Source: Natronorubrum halophilum (lineage in GTDB: Archaea > Halobacteriota > Halobacteria > Halobacteriales > Natrialbaceae). Taken from it: a stretch of 64,000 bases of DNA. Of the stretch, positions 32,668 through 41,632 are shown piece by piece. The stretch lies in assembly GCF_003670115.1 (NCBI RefSeq), contig NZ_QQTY01000002.1, forward strand, positions 620,001 through 684,000. Direction: 5' to 3'. A model generated the notes under the pieces. The model was not told where the DNA came from, made no database searches, and saw only the letters and a program-made list of their open reading frames with translations. Numbering within the stretch: the first letter of the stretch is position 1; each line of letters opens with the position of its first letter. The translations under genes and the position numbers were made by a program.

Positions 32668-33467
32668 CAGTCGTCCCCCTCGCTCGGACTTTCGGCCTCG
32701 CTCCCGCCGCCGCCCGTCTCACCGGTCGGACCGGACTCGTCGGATTCGCCCTCGAGTTCCGCCGGATCGACGTCCGCTTCGGCGTCGACTTCGCCCTCGA
32801 GATCGCCGTCGAGTTCCTCGGCCGCCACCGCGAGCAACTCCTCGAGGATCATGAACGTGCTCGTCGCGCCGGGATCCTGGTGGCCGACGGAACGCCAGCC
32901 CAGGTAGGAGGCCCGCCCCTTCTTCGCGCGTATCGGGGTCGTGAACTCGACGCCGCGGCGGGCGGCGTCGACCGCCTTGGCCAGCGCCTCGAGCGGTTCT
33001 GTGTCGTCGACCTCGATCGATTTCTTGTAGGTGTGGACGGCCGGGGTGAGCGCGTCGATCATCGTCTTGTCGCCGACCGACGCCTTGCCGCGGCTCTCGA
33101 CGGTCTCGAGGTAGGTCTCGGCGAAGGCGACGCTGGAATCGGCCGTGATCCCGCCCTCGAGTTCCTGACTGGCACTCATGATCGAACCGCCGTAGAGGGG
33201 ACCGGAAGCGCCGCCGACCTCCGAGACGAGGGCGACGCCGATCGTCTTGACGAGGTCAGCCGGGTCGTCCGCGTCGCTCTCGGAAACTTGCTCGAGCGCC
33301 GCCTGAAACCCGCGGTTCATGTTCGCGCCGTGGTCGGCGTCGCCGATCGCCGAGTCCAGTTCGGTGAGCGTCGATTTCTCCTCGGCGAGCCGGTCGGCGA
33401 CGGCCTCGAGCGCCGTGACGACGAGGTCGCACTGATGGTCGAGATCCGCCGCCATCTCACCGCTCAC
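32667..33467 (-). CDS. dhaL: dihydroxyacetone kinase ADP-binding subunit DhaL
   Basis: 266 residues. Binds ADP-Mg as a fixed cofactor; metal ligands in IGDADHGANM (Asp43, Asp45, His46), then GGASGPLYG and the C-terminal GATSTFMILEELL. The last 50 or so residues form an extra Asp/Glu/Gly/Ser tail not seen in the usual 210-residue subunits. Overlaps dhaK by 11 bases. Confidence 0.93.
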   Translation of the reverse strand: MSGEMAADLDHQCDLVVTALEAVADRLAEEKSTLTELDSAIGDADHGANMNRGFQAALEQVSESDADDPADLVKTIGVALVSEVGGASGPLYGGSIMSASQELEGGITADSSVAFAETYLETVESRGKASVGDKTMIDALTPAVHTYKKSIEVDDTEPLEALAKAVDAARRGVEFTTPIRAKKGRASYLGWRSVGHQDPGATSTFMILEELLAVAAEELDGDLEGEVDAEADVDPAELEGESDESGPTGETGGGGSEAESPSEGDD

Positions 33468-34461
33468 CCGCGACCGTCAGCCCGGGCGTTTCGGCCGGGT
33501 GGGCGAGCAGTTCCTTCAGTTCGTCGTCGAGTTCGAGCACCGTGATCGAACAGCCCTCCATGTCCAGCGACGTCATGTAGTCGCCGACCCGGGCGTCCCA
33601 GGTCTCGAGGCCCGCCTCGCCGAGCAGTTCCTGCAGCCGACGGTTGACGACGTAGAGCTCCATCAGCGGCGTCCCGCCCATGCCGTTGACGATCGTCGCG
33701 ACTTCCGCGCCCGACTCGAGGTCGAGGTCATCGAGGACGGCCTCGATGAGGTGGTCGGTGATCTCGTCGGCGCTCATCACGTCCGTCCGTTCGGTGCCGG
33801 GTTCGCCGTGAATGCCGATGCCGAGTTCGATCTCGTCGGCGCTCAGGTCGAAAGTCGGCTCGCCCTTCTCGGGCGTGACACACGAGGTCAGGGCCATCCC
33901 CATCGTCCCGACGCGGTCGTTGGTCTTCTCCGCGACGCGTTTGACCTCCTCGAGATCGTCGCCGCGGTGGGCGGCCGCTCCGGCGACCTTGTGAACGAAG
34001 ATCGTTCCGCAGACGCCGCGTCGACCGGACGTGTACAGCGAGTCCTCGACGGCGACGTCGTCGTCGACGACGACGGACTCGACCTCGACGTCGGACTCCA
34101 TCCCGGCCATCTCGACGGCGGTTTCGAAGTTCATCACGTCGCCTTCGTAGTTCTTGATGACGCAGAAGACGCCCTCGCCGCCGTCGCAGGCCTGGATCAT
34201 CTCGCTCAGCTGATCGGCCGTCGGCGAGGTGAACACCGCGCCGGCCGCCGCGCCGTCGAGCATTCCGTCACCGATGTAGCCGGCGTGGGTCGGCTCGTGG
34301 CCGCTTCCGCCGCCGGAGACGATGCCGACCTTTCCCTCGACCGGCGCGTCCTCGCGGACGACGACCTCCGTTCCGTCCAGTCGCCGGAGGTCGTGGGCCG
34401 CGACCATTCCCTCGAGCATTTCGTCGACGACGCGGTCGGGTTCGTTGATGAGTTTCTTCAT
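33457..34461 (-). CDS. dhaK: dihydroxyacetone kinase substrate-binding subunit DhaK
   Basis: 334 residues. Binds dihydroxyacetone through a hemiaminal with His218, which falls exactly in GIGIHGEPG, beside the glycine loop SGGGSGHEPTHAGYIG at about 49-64. With DhaL and DhaM it makes dihydroxyacetone phosphate from phosphoenolpyruvate-derived phosphate. First gene of the operon; dihydroxyacetone is an abundant carbon source in salterns where these organisms live. Confidence 0.95.
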   Translation of the reverse strand: MKKLINEPDRVVDEMLEGMVAAHDLRRLDGTEVVVREDAPVEGKVGIVSGGGSGHEPTHAGYIGDGMLDGAAAGAVFTSPTADQLSEMIQACDGGEGVFCVIKNYEGDVMNFETAVEMAGMESDVEVESVVVDDDVAVEDSLYTSGRRGVCGTIFVHKVAGAAAHRGDDLEEVKRVAEKTNDRVGTMGMALTSCVTPEKGEPTFDLSADEIELGIGIHGEPGTERTDVMSADEITDHLIEAVLDDLDLESGAEVATIVNGMGGTPLMELYVVNRRLQELLGEAGLETWDARVGDYMTSLDMEGCSITVLELDDELKELLAHPAETPGLTVAGER

Positions 34462-34471
34462 GAATTACCTT

Positions 34472-34481
34472 TATGTACATA
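34472..34481 (-). promoter_or_regulatory. palindrome TATGTACATA before dhaK
   Basis: A perfect 10-base palindrome 10 bases upstream of the dhaK start codon (34461), in a stretch AT-richer than its surroundings. Could be an operator or part of the core promoter. The rest of 34462-34795 holds a dispersed repeat and no gene. Confidence 0.35.
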
Positions 34482-34608
34482 TGGACGTAACCGCTGATAA
34501 GCGTTCTCGTAAGCCCGACTCGAGACGGAGCGGAACCCGCCTCGAGCGTCGGCAGACCGTCTCGAATCTCGAACGGTATAGTAACAACTGAAACGATTTA
34601 CACACTGA

Positions 34609-34658
34609 TCGCACAACAGTCGTGCGACCAGGTGTGCATTGATTTTCAGTGGCTACTA
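34609..34658 (+). repeat. dispersed intergenic repeat, copy B
   Basis: Matches 9302-9351 with the shared words GTCGTGCGA, GTGCA, TTCAG and GGC. Located upstream of the dhaKLM promoter region in a gene-free gap. Confidence 0.5.
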
Positions 34659-34795
34659 TATCGAACACCGCAACTGACGGCGCGGCGAATCGAACACCTC
34701 ACCCGCGACCGGGAGATACCGGGCCGGGTGGTAGCTGAAGTCGGCTTCCTCGGCCGGGCGATTATCGCTCGAGCCGGACCCGCGACTTCCGTGAC

Positions 34796-35890
34796 CTAAT
34801 CTTTCACCTCGAGAAACGAGAGCGACCAGTTCTCCGCGTCGGCGAGTTCCCGCCGCGAGAACGGACCCGTGCCCTCCTCGCTCCAGAGCGGTCGAATCGC
34901 CATATGGGTGGGGGTACAGAGCCGCGAGAGGATCGGCGTCTCGTAACTGACGAATCCAAAACGGGAGAGCAGCGTCGACGAGAGCGTTTGATCGGTCACC
35001 GACAGCGTGCTGGCACCCTCGTTGTCCGCGATGACCGCGGCGAGCAGGTCGGCGAACGCGTCGTGGTTCGCCCCCAACGGCACTGCATCGAACACCATCA
35101 CGTCCCCGTCGCCGTTGGATCGCGTCACGAGAGCGGCGACGGGACGGCCGTCGCGGTTGGCCACGTACACGGTGTGGCCGGCGGACGGAGCGTCGAGAAC
35201 CCACCGGTAGTACTGCGCTTCCCGGTGGACGTGGAAGGTGCGAGGAACGTCCGACTCGTAGATCGACTCGAGAGCGTTCCCGGGCGGCGACGCGTATCGT
35301 TCGACGTCGTATCCCGCGCTCGTCGCCGCGATCTGCTCCCAGAGTCCCAGACCCGTCCGTGCGATGGAGTCCGCCACGCGTCCGGCCGGAGCGGCAGCCT
35401 GACCGGTCGGTAACAGTTCGCTGGGACGTTGCAGCCGGTAGTACATCGGCACCACCGTTACCTCCGACCAGCCGAGTTTCTGCTGTGCGCCGAGCGACGC
35501 GGCGTTCGGAAAATTGAAGAAAAATGCCGACTCCCGATCGGTGTAGTGACGGATCCCCCGTTCGGTAATCCGTGAGTACAACCCCTTTCGGCGGTGGTCG
35601 GGGTGGACGACCGCGTCTACCGGTTTGAGCGCCGAGACGACGCGCTTGCCCCGGCGAACCCGACAGGGAACGTACCCCTGTATGGCGACGATTTCGCCGT
35701 CCCGTTCGGCGAGCGTGATCGGGACGTGCGAGAGGTACGGGTCGTCGACGTACTTCCAGTCGAACCAGTCGACGCTCGGTCGATACCCCCACTCGGTCTC
35801 CAGCAACGAGAGAATACCGTCACGGTCCCCCGGTTCGTACGTTCTAACCCGGTAGTCGTCTGAACTGCCCGTTTGATTCTCCAGCGCCAT
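34796..35890 (-). CDS. GNAT-family N-acetyltransferase, double-domain
   Basis: 364 residues. First GNAT domain at about 13-150 with VHPDHRRKGLYSRITERGI, the acetyl-CoA-binding pyrophosphate loop; a second, diverged domain at about 200-330 with ANRDGRPVAALVTRSNGD. This arrangement resembles Eis-like acyltransferases. Substrate unknown. No operon partners; the next gene is divergent. Confidence 0.8.
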   Translation of the reverse strand: MALENQTGSSDDYRVRTYEPGDRDGILSLLETEWGYRPSVDWFDWKYVDDPYLSHVPITLAERDGEIVAIQGYVPCRVRRGKRVVSALKPVDAVVHPDHRRKGLYSRITERGIRHYTDRESAFFFNFPNAASLGAQQKLGWSEVTVVPMYYRLQRPSELLPTGQAAAPAGRVADSIARTGLGLWEQIAATSAGYDVERYASPPGNALESIYESDVPRTFHVHREAQYYRWVLDAPSAGHTVYVANRDGRPVAALVTRSNGDGDVMVFDAVPLGANHDAFADLLAAVIADNEGASTLSVTDQTLSSTLLSRFGFVSYETPILSRLCTPTHMAIRPLWSEEGTGPFSRRELADAENWSLSFLEVKD

Positions 35891-36144
35891 GTGACCGATT
35901 TCGACGGATACCTCCTTCGTTAAGTGGACGCATTGACGTTCTGCGCGAATGAAACGGGTGAAACCGAACCCGTCCCCGTCTCGTGTACGGCGAGAATACG
36001 GGCAGTAGACACGTCGTATTTCGAGAAGAGCGGAGACCGGATCCGATCCGAGAGCGATCGACGGCGAATTCGGATTCCGGGAGTCGAAGACGACCCTGGC
36101 GACGAATCGAACCCCTTACCCCCGGTCGACCGAAACCGGCCCGT

Positions 36145-37134
36145 ATGGAAGCCGTAGTCGAAGCAACGGCCCTCGAGAAGTCCTACGGCGAGACGGTCGC
36201 GCTGTCCGGTGCGTCGATCTCCGTCGCGAGCGGCGAGGTCTTCGCGCTCATCGGTCCGAACGGAGCCGGCAAGACGACGCTCGTGCGCGCGCTGACGGGG
36301 ACGACCGAACCCGACTCGGGGACGGCACGCGTCCTCGGAGAAGCGCCGACGGCCATCGACCGGGACCGACTCGGGGTCCTCCCGCAGGAGTTCTCGCCGC
36401 CGGATCGGCTGAGCGCCCGCGAACTGCTCTCCTACTACGCCGGACTCTACGACGACGCCCGCGAGGCCGACGACGTCCTCGCCGACGTCGGCCTCGCGGA
36501 CGCCGGCGAAACGTGGTACGAGGACCTCTCCGGCGGCCAGCAACGGCGCGTTTGCGTCGGCTCGACGCTGGTCAACGATCCGGACGTCCTCTTTCTGGAC
36601 GAACCCACGACGGGTATCGACCCCGCCGGCCGGCGAACCGTCTGGCGACTGATCGAAGACCTCGCCGCCGGCGGGACGACCGTCGTGCTCACCACCCACG
36701 ATATGGCCGAGGCGGAACGGCTGGCCGACCGCGTCGGTCTCCTCGCCGACGGCTCGGTCATCGCGAGGGGGACCCCCGACGCGCTCGTCCGCGAGCACGG
36801 CGGCTCGAGTCGCCTCACCGTCGAAACGGCCGCCGGACTCGAGGCGTTCGCCGACCTCGAGCACCCGGTCGAACGACCGGAACGCGGTCGGAGCCGGAGT
36901 CGAAATCCGGACGACGCGGTCGTCGTTCGCGACATCGACCCCGTCGAGATCACTGCCGTCGTCGACTTCCTCGAGGATCGCGACCTCGAGTACACCGGGC
37001 TGACGTGGGCCGAACCCGACCTCGAGGACGTCTATCTCGAACTGGCTGACGAAACGGAACTCGAGCGAACCGATCGAGTCGGCGGCGACTCGACCGAGGA
37101 ATCCGACCTCTCACAGACGGGTGAGACGGCGTGA
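36145..37134 (+). CDS. ABC transporter ATP-binding protein
   Basis: 329 residues from ATG 36145. Walker A GPNGAGKTT (near 39), signature LSGGQQRR (near 131), Walker B VLFLDEPTTGID and switch His in LTTHD. The C-terminal 90 residues form an accessory domain typical of ABC-2 exporters. Its TGA overlaps the GTG of the permease gene. Cargo unknown (drug or lipid type export by family). Confidence 0.9.
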   Translation: MEAVVEATALEKSYGETVALSGASISVASGEVFALIGPNGAGKTTLVRALTGTTEPDSGTARVLGEAPTAIDRDRLGVLPQEFSPPDRLSARELLSYYAGLYDDAREADDVLADVGLADAGETWYEDLSGGQQRRVCVGSTLVNDPDVLFLDEPTTGIDPAGRRTVWRLIEDLAAGGTTVVLTTHDMAEAERLADRVGLLADGSVIARGTPDALVREHGGSSRLTVETAAGLEAFADLEHPVERPERGRSRSRNPDDAVVVRDIDPVEITAVVDFLEDRDLEYTGLTWAEPDLEDVYLELADETELERTDRVGGDSTEESDLSQTGETA

Positions 37135-37904
37135 GCCGACTCGGTCGCGTTCGGTCGGAGACGAGCGCCGGCTGGCGCTCGTTCATCCGCCGTCGGACGG
37201 CGGTCTTTTTCACCTTCTTTTTCCCGGTGATCCTGATCGTCATCTTCGGTGCGCTCGTGCGAACGGATCCGACGGGCGAGGGGCTGTTCACCGAGCCCGC
37301 GGCGTACTACGTCCCCGGCTATCTCGCCGTCGTCGTGCTCTTTACTCCCCTCTCGCGGATGGGCAGCGAGGTCGCCCGTCACCGCGAGGGCAACCGATTC
37401 GAGAAGCTCGCGACGACGCCCCTGACCCGGGGGGAGTGGCTGCTCGCCCAGACCGTCGTCAACGCGGTCATCATCGGCCTCGCGAGCCTGCTCATCCTCG
37501 CGCTCGTCGTTCTCCTGACCGGAGCCGAGATCGCGTTCTCGCCGCTGCTCGTGCCCTACATCCTCGTCGGCGTCGTCTGTTTCTGCGGTGTCGGCGCGAT
37601 GCTCGGCAGCTACACCGACTCTCAAGACGGGGCGGTCGCCGCCAGCAACGCCATCGGTCTCCCCCTGCTCTTCCTCTCGGAGACGTTCATCTCGCTCGAG
37701 CAACTTCCCGGCTGGTTCGAGCCGTTCGTAAACCTCTCGCCGCTGACCTACTTCGCGCGCGGCGTTCGCGCGGCGACCTATCCGGAGGCCGGAACCGCCG
37801 CAGTGGCGGGCGTCGATCCAGCGCTAGCGAACCTCGGAATTCTCGCGGTCGTAGCCGTGATCGCGTTCGCACTCGGCGCCCGGTCGATCCCGCGGACCGA
37901 CTGA
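37131..37904 (+). CDS. ABC-2 type transporter permease
   Basis: 257 residues from GTG 37131. Six hydrophobic helices; segments GSEVARHREGNRFEKLATTP and TFISLEQLPGWF, NLSPLTYFARGVR are hallmarks of ABC-2 permeases. Overlaps the ATPase gene by four bases, forming a two-gene exporter. Confidence 0.9.
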   Translation: MSRLGRVRSETSAGWRSFIRRRTAVFFTFFFPVILIVIFGALVRTDPTGEGLFTEPAAYYVPGYLAVVVLFTPLSRMGSEVARHREGNRFEKLATTPLTRGEWLLAQTVVNAVIIGLASLLILALVVLLTGAEIAFSPLLVPYILVGVVCFCGVGAMLGSYTDSQDGAVAASNAIGLPLLFLSETFISLEQLPGWFEPFVNLSPLTYFARGVRAATYPEAGTAAVAGVDPALANLGILAVVAVIAFALGARSIPRTD

Positions 37905-37913
37905 GCCGGGTGG

Positions 37914-38402
37914 CTACTCGAGGTCCCGCATTCGGTCGGAAAAGTCCCAGCCGGAGACGACCGCGGGATCGATCGTTATCGTCACCTCGTCGCGTCGCTC
38001 GGACAGGAGGGTTCTCGCCAGTTCGGAGTCGGTCCCGCCGAAATATCGCTCGAGAAGCGCCCGCAGCGTCTCTTTCTCCGGATCGGGGTCGATCGACGCC
38101 GTCCCGCGGCCGCGAACGCCCCGGTAGGGCGGACGGTTCGTTGACACCTCGAAGGCGACGGCCGGATCGTCGCGGAGGAACGAGACGAGATCCGCACTCG
38201 AGGCGGTGGCACACTCGAGGACCCAGTCGGGATCCGCGCCGGTTTCGGAATCGTCCTCGATCGCGTTCGGGAATCTGGGCCGGTACCACAGCGAGACCAT
38301 CCAGAGGCCGCCGGGCGTTCGGCAGGCCACCCGGACGGGGACCGTCGTCTCCTCGAGGAACGTCGCGATCTGGGTCGGGGAGCGAGAGCCGCGGATCTGC
38401 AT
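37914..38402 (-). CDS. pyridoxamine 5'-phosphate oxidase-like flavin split-barrel protein
   Basis: 162 residues from ATG 38402 (MQIRGSRSP); a longer frame to 38483 runs into the HtrA gene. Beta-barrel segments VPVRVACRTPGGLWMVSLWY and VSTNRPPYRGVRGRGTASI fit the PNPOx-like group that binds FMN or F420. Substrate unknown. Start lies 40 bases from the end of the HtrA-like gene on the same strand. Confidence 0.75.
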   Translation of the reverse strand: MQIRGSRSPTQIATFLEETTVPVRVACRTPGGLWMVSLWYRPRFPNAIEDDSETGADPDWVLECATASSADLVSFLRDDPAVAFEVSTNRPPYRGVRGRGTASIDPDPEKETLRALLERYFGGTDSELARTLLSERRDEVTITIDPAVVSGWDFSDRMRDLE

Positions 38403-38442
38403 ACCCGCACTTTCGATCGCGATGACAATAATACCGCTCCCG

Positions 38443-39501
38443 CTACTGGACCGCGATTCGACCGTCGGCCTCCCCATTCTCACCGGGATCGATTCGCGTC
38501 CCTAACTGAACCGTCTCCCGCGTCTCTCCCGCGGGTCGACGGACCGTTAGCTCGGCGGTCTCTCCCGGCCACGTCTCCGTGAGCAGGTAGCTCGTCAATT
38601 CCTCGGTCGAGCGGACGTCCTCTTCGTCGATCCCGACGAGAACGTCGCCGCCGACCGGGACCTCGCGACCGCGAACGCGTCGGCTCGAGTGACAGCCGCC
38701 GAGTACGCCGCTGGCCGGTCCCTCCCGAACGTCGACGACGAGGACGCCGCCCGGCTCTGTCAGGTCGTTCGCGTCGGCGACCGCCGGCGAGACGTCGAGG
38801 GTGGTGACGCGCAGCGTGGCGTGTTCACAGCGTCCCGTCTCGAGCAGATCGGGGACGACGCGGGCGACGACGGCCGGCGAGATGGCGAAGCCGATGTTGT
38901 CGCCGCTGCGCGCGCGATTGACGCCGACGACTTCGGGCGTCCCGTCGGCCGTGACTGCGACCAGCGGGCCGCCGCTGTTGCCCGGATTGATCGGCGCGTC
39001 GGTCTGGACGACGTCGGGAATCGTGAAGCCGCCGCCGACGGGCATCGTTCGCGAGACGCCGCTGACGATGCCGGTCGTGATCGTCCCGTCGAGCCCCATC
39101 GGGTTTCCGAACGCGGCGACCGGCTGCCCGGGTGCCGGATTCGTCGACGCGACCGGTAACGGCGTCGCCGCCGCCGGGAGGTCGTCGACGGCGACGACAG
39201 CGAGGTCGGTGTACGGATCGGTTCCGACGAGGCGGCCGACGCGCCAGTCGCCGTCGCTGAAACGAATCTCGAGCGTTGGCGAGCCGGACTCGTCGGGGAG
39301 TCCGCGACTCCGTCCGGCCCCGTCTCGAGCGAGGCCGGCGATGACGTGGTGATTCGTGACGACGTGGCCGGTCCGGTCGTAGACGAAGCCGGAACCGGCC
39401 CCGCGGCCGGCTCGAGCGTCGGGTGCGTCGACGTAGATCGACACGACCGCCGGGACCACGTCACGGTACAGGTCGGTGTAGTGGAACTCTCCTTCTGACA
39501 T
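38443..39501 (-). CDS. HtrA/DegP-like serine protease without export signal
   Basis: 352 residues from ATG 39501 (MSEGEFHYTD). Trypsin-like domain with His52 in VTNHHVIAG, Asp99 in PYTDLAVVA and Ser176 in NPGNSGGPL, all present; a PDZ domain at about 240-340 with VLVGIDEEDVRSTEEL. The N terminus has no signal peptide or membrane helix, so it is probably cytoplasmic, unlike bacterial DegP. May handle damaged proteins. Confidence 0.88.
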   Translation of the reverse strand: MSEGEFHYTDLYRDVVPAVVSIYVDAPDARAGRGAGSGFVYDRTGHVVTNHHVIAGLARDGAGRSRGLPDESGSPTLEIRFSDGDWRVGRLVGTDPYTDLAVVAVDDLPAAATPLPVASTNPAPGQPVAAFGNPMGLDGTITTGIVSGVSRTMPVGGGFTIPDVVQTDAPINPGNSGGPLVAVTADGTPEVVGVNRARSGDNIGFAISPAVVARVVPDLLETGRCEHATLRVTTLDVSPAVADANDLTEPGGVLVVDVREGPASGVLGGCHSSRRVRGREVPVGGDVLVGIDEEDVRSTEELTSYLLTETWPGETAELTVRRPAGETRETVQLGTRIDPGENGEADGRIAVQ

Positions 39502-39639
39502 TGAATCTCGGCGACCGAGGGGTCGTCGATTACCCGAGGTTAGGGACGGGCGGCAATAAACTGTGTCATACCATACCAAGACGTACTGTCGCGACGAACG
39601 GCCGGTCTCGAGTCGCCGCCCGCGGAGACGACGAGGGCG

Positions 39640-40218
39640 TTAGAACGTGTACCCGTAGATATGATTGAGCATCACGTACGTGACGACGCCGAGGACGAGG
39701 CTCAGGATCCACGAGGCGGCGGCGATGCGGCCGACCTTCGCGTGGACGGTCTGTCGAAGCTCCGCGGGCGTGTGCGTCAGCCCGAGGATCAGCGCGTAGA
39801 GGACGACCGGTACCGAGACGATCGAAAGCAGGATGTGAACGGCGAGCATCGCGAGATACACGTAGTAGACGAGATCGGGTCCCTCGAAGTACTTCTCGCC
39901 GCCGCCGCCGACCCTGAGCAGGTAGACGACCAGGAACAGCAAGATGAGCGTGAACGCGCTGATCATCGCCAGCCGGTGTTTTTCGACCTCGCCGGCTCGG
40001 ATCCAGTACCAGCCGGCGATTAGACACACCGTCGCGGCCGTGTTGATCACCGCGATCGCATGCGTGAGCAGGTTGATTTGCTCGAGCGTGAGATCCGGAT
40101 AGATCGGGATATCGAGGAGGAACGTACCGATAACAAGCGCGTAACCGACGATCGTCAGGAAAATCGTCGCACCGATCGGCTGTTCTCGAAGCCGTCGTCT
40201 CGCATCGGCGGTTGCCAT
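39640..40218 (-). CDS. DUF420 membrane protein
   Basis: 192 residues with five hydrophobic helices and conserved histidines in INLLTHAIAVINTAATV, EVEKHRLAMISAF and AVHILLSI. DUF420 proteins occur with cytochrome-oxidase assembly genes (CtaM-like). Located in no such cluster here; heme o synthase is 16 kb away. Confidence 0.85.
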   Translation of the reverse strand: MATADARRRLREQPIGATIFLTIVGYALVIGTFLLDIPIYPDLTLEQINLLTHAIAVINTAATVCLIAGWYWIRAGEVEKHRLAMISAFTLILLFLVVYLLRVGGGGEKYFEGPDLVYYVYLAMLAVHILLSIVSVPVVLYALILGLTHTPAELRQTVHAKVGRIAAASWILSLVLGVVTYVMLNHIYGYTF

Positions 40219-40284
40219 TACTGACTGTTCGAACAGGCCCCGTATCTGTCTTGCTGTTCCGGACCGCGGCGACTCGAGGACGGT

Positions 40285-41049
40285 TTATGCCGAGAACGGC
40301 AGTCGATCGAGTCGTTCGCGGACGAGCGGACGCAGTTCGAAGAGGTAGCGCTCGATACCGTCGTCCGCGGTACCCTCCGGATCAGGAACGCGCTGGGTGT
40401 ACATCACCGTCTCGACGGTCACGTCCGTCGGGATCTCCTGGGCGATGACGATCGCGTCGAGGGCCATCCCGGGAGCGATATCGACGTCGATCCCGCACCA
40501 GCGCTCCGGTAGCCGCTCGGCGTGGGGCGTCACGATGCTCGAGCCCTCGTAGAGAAACCCGTCGTCACCGATGAAGCTCGTGTTCGCCGTCCCCTGCCAG
40601 GAGAGCGTCTGCGAACCCGTATTCTGGACGCGAAAGAACGCGACCGTTCGGTCGGCCGCTGCGGGCACGTGACCGTCGACGAGACGCTCGAGGGGGACGT
40701 CGTGGACCAGCGCGGACAACGTTACCGCGAGATGCGTGCTGCTGACCGTCAGGCCCTCGAGACCGTGATTTCCGGTGGTCTCGCCGTCGCCCTCGTCGGG
40801 ATCGTACGTCGGCCGGCTGGACTGACAGAGCTCTCCGTCGCTGTGTTCGATCGCGCTGGCGTTCGGTTCGTGGTCTTCGGGCGGCCGTTCGCCGATGATC
40901 GCTTCGTAGGCACCCTTGATCCGGAGGAACTGTTCTCGAGAGCCACCCTGATCCGGATGGTGATCCTTCAACAGCGCCCGGTAGGCTCGTCGAACCGCCC
41001 GATCGTCGGCGGTTAACGGGAGACCGAGGGCCTCGTAGTGACTCTCCAT
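40285..41049 (-). CDS. J-domain protein
   Basis: 254 residues. N-terminal J domain (about 1-55) with the HPD tripeptide in LLKDHHPDQGG, which stimulates DnaK ATPase. No Gly/Phe or zinc-finger regions of a full DnaJ. The remaining 190 residues are a beta-rich domain (LSWQGTANTSFIGDDGFLYE) of the kind found in haloarchaeal J-domain proteins; function unknown. Confidence 0.85.
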   Translation of the reverse strand: MESHYEALGLPLTADDRAVRRAYRALLKDHHPDQGGSREQFLRIKGAYEAIIGERPPEDHEPNASAIEHSDGELCQSSRPTYDPDEGDGETTGNHGLEGLTVSSTHLAVTLSALVHDVPLERLVDGHVPAAADRTVAFFRVQNTGSQTLSWQGTANTSFIGDDGFLYEGSSIVTPHAERLPERWCGIDVDIAPGMALDAIVIAQEIPTDVTVETVMYTQRVPDPEGTADDGIERYLFELRPLVRERLDRLPFSA

Positions 41050-41153
41050 TCATCCGTAGTAGGATTCTTCGACGAAAAGAGTCTTTCCGTCCTTCGATTA
41101 TTCAGTTGACAGTCACGACGGAGAACCTGTCGACGGCGTCCCGCAGAGCCGGC

Positions 41154-41441
41154 TCAGTCGTCCAGTTTCTCGAGCGTTACTGATTCGTCCTGACCGATAG
41201 TGACATCGTATCCACAGAATCGAAACGAGACTTCGCCGCCGGCCCGCGCCACATCGCCGGCTCGTGGTGCAAAGAGCGTATCAAGCGCTTCCGGGTCGAT
41301 GACGGAGTGCAACGGTTCGTACGTTGGTGGTTGCAATTGCTCGGGCGGAACGCCTTCAGCCTCGGCGACGGCTTCGACAACTGCCTGACTCGGTACGTCC
41401 CGATACGCGATATCGATGCGGTCTCCATCCCCCGCTGTCAT
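41154..41441 (-). CDS. HalOD1 output-domain protein
   Basis: 95 residues, covering the HalOD1 domain almost end to end with PPTYEPLHSVIDPEALDTLF and GGEVSFRFCGYDV. HalOD1 is a haloarchaeal domain thought to act in signalling output. Stands alone with no sensor partner nearby. Convergent neighbour is none; leuS lies on the same strand 191 bases further left, and that gap shows no gene. Confidence 0.85.
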   Translation of the reverse strand: MTAGDGDRIDIAYRDVPSQAVVEAVAEAEGVPPEQLQPPTYEPLHSVIDPEALDTLFAPRAGDVARAGGEVSFRFCGYDVTIGQDESVTLEKLDD

Positions 41442-41632
41442 ATCGCCACTGTACCGAACCCGGTCGAATAAAACTGTCCTTCCTAATCGCGTTTCCGACG
41501 GGAACGCGGACTGTTACCTTCGATATCGAAGGGTTACAGATCCGTCCGCTTGCCGGTGCTCTCGTTCGCCACCGACACCACCGAACGGACGGTCGACGAC
41601 TGGCGTTTCGATTCCGATGCCATCGCCGCCAC

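Noticed and set aside
34656-35792. 378-codon frame overlapping the GNAT gene on the same strand
   Set aside because: Arg-rich shadow of the GNAT gene in another frame.
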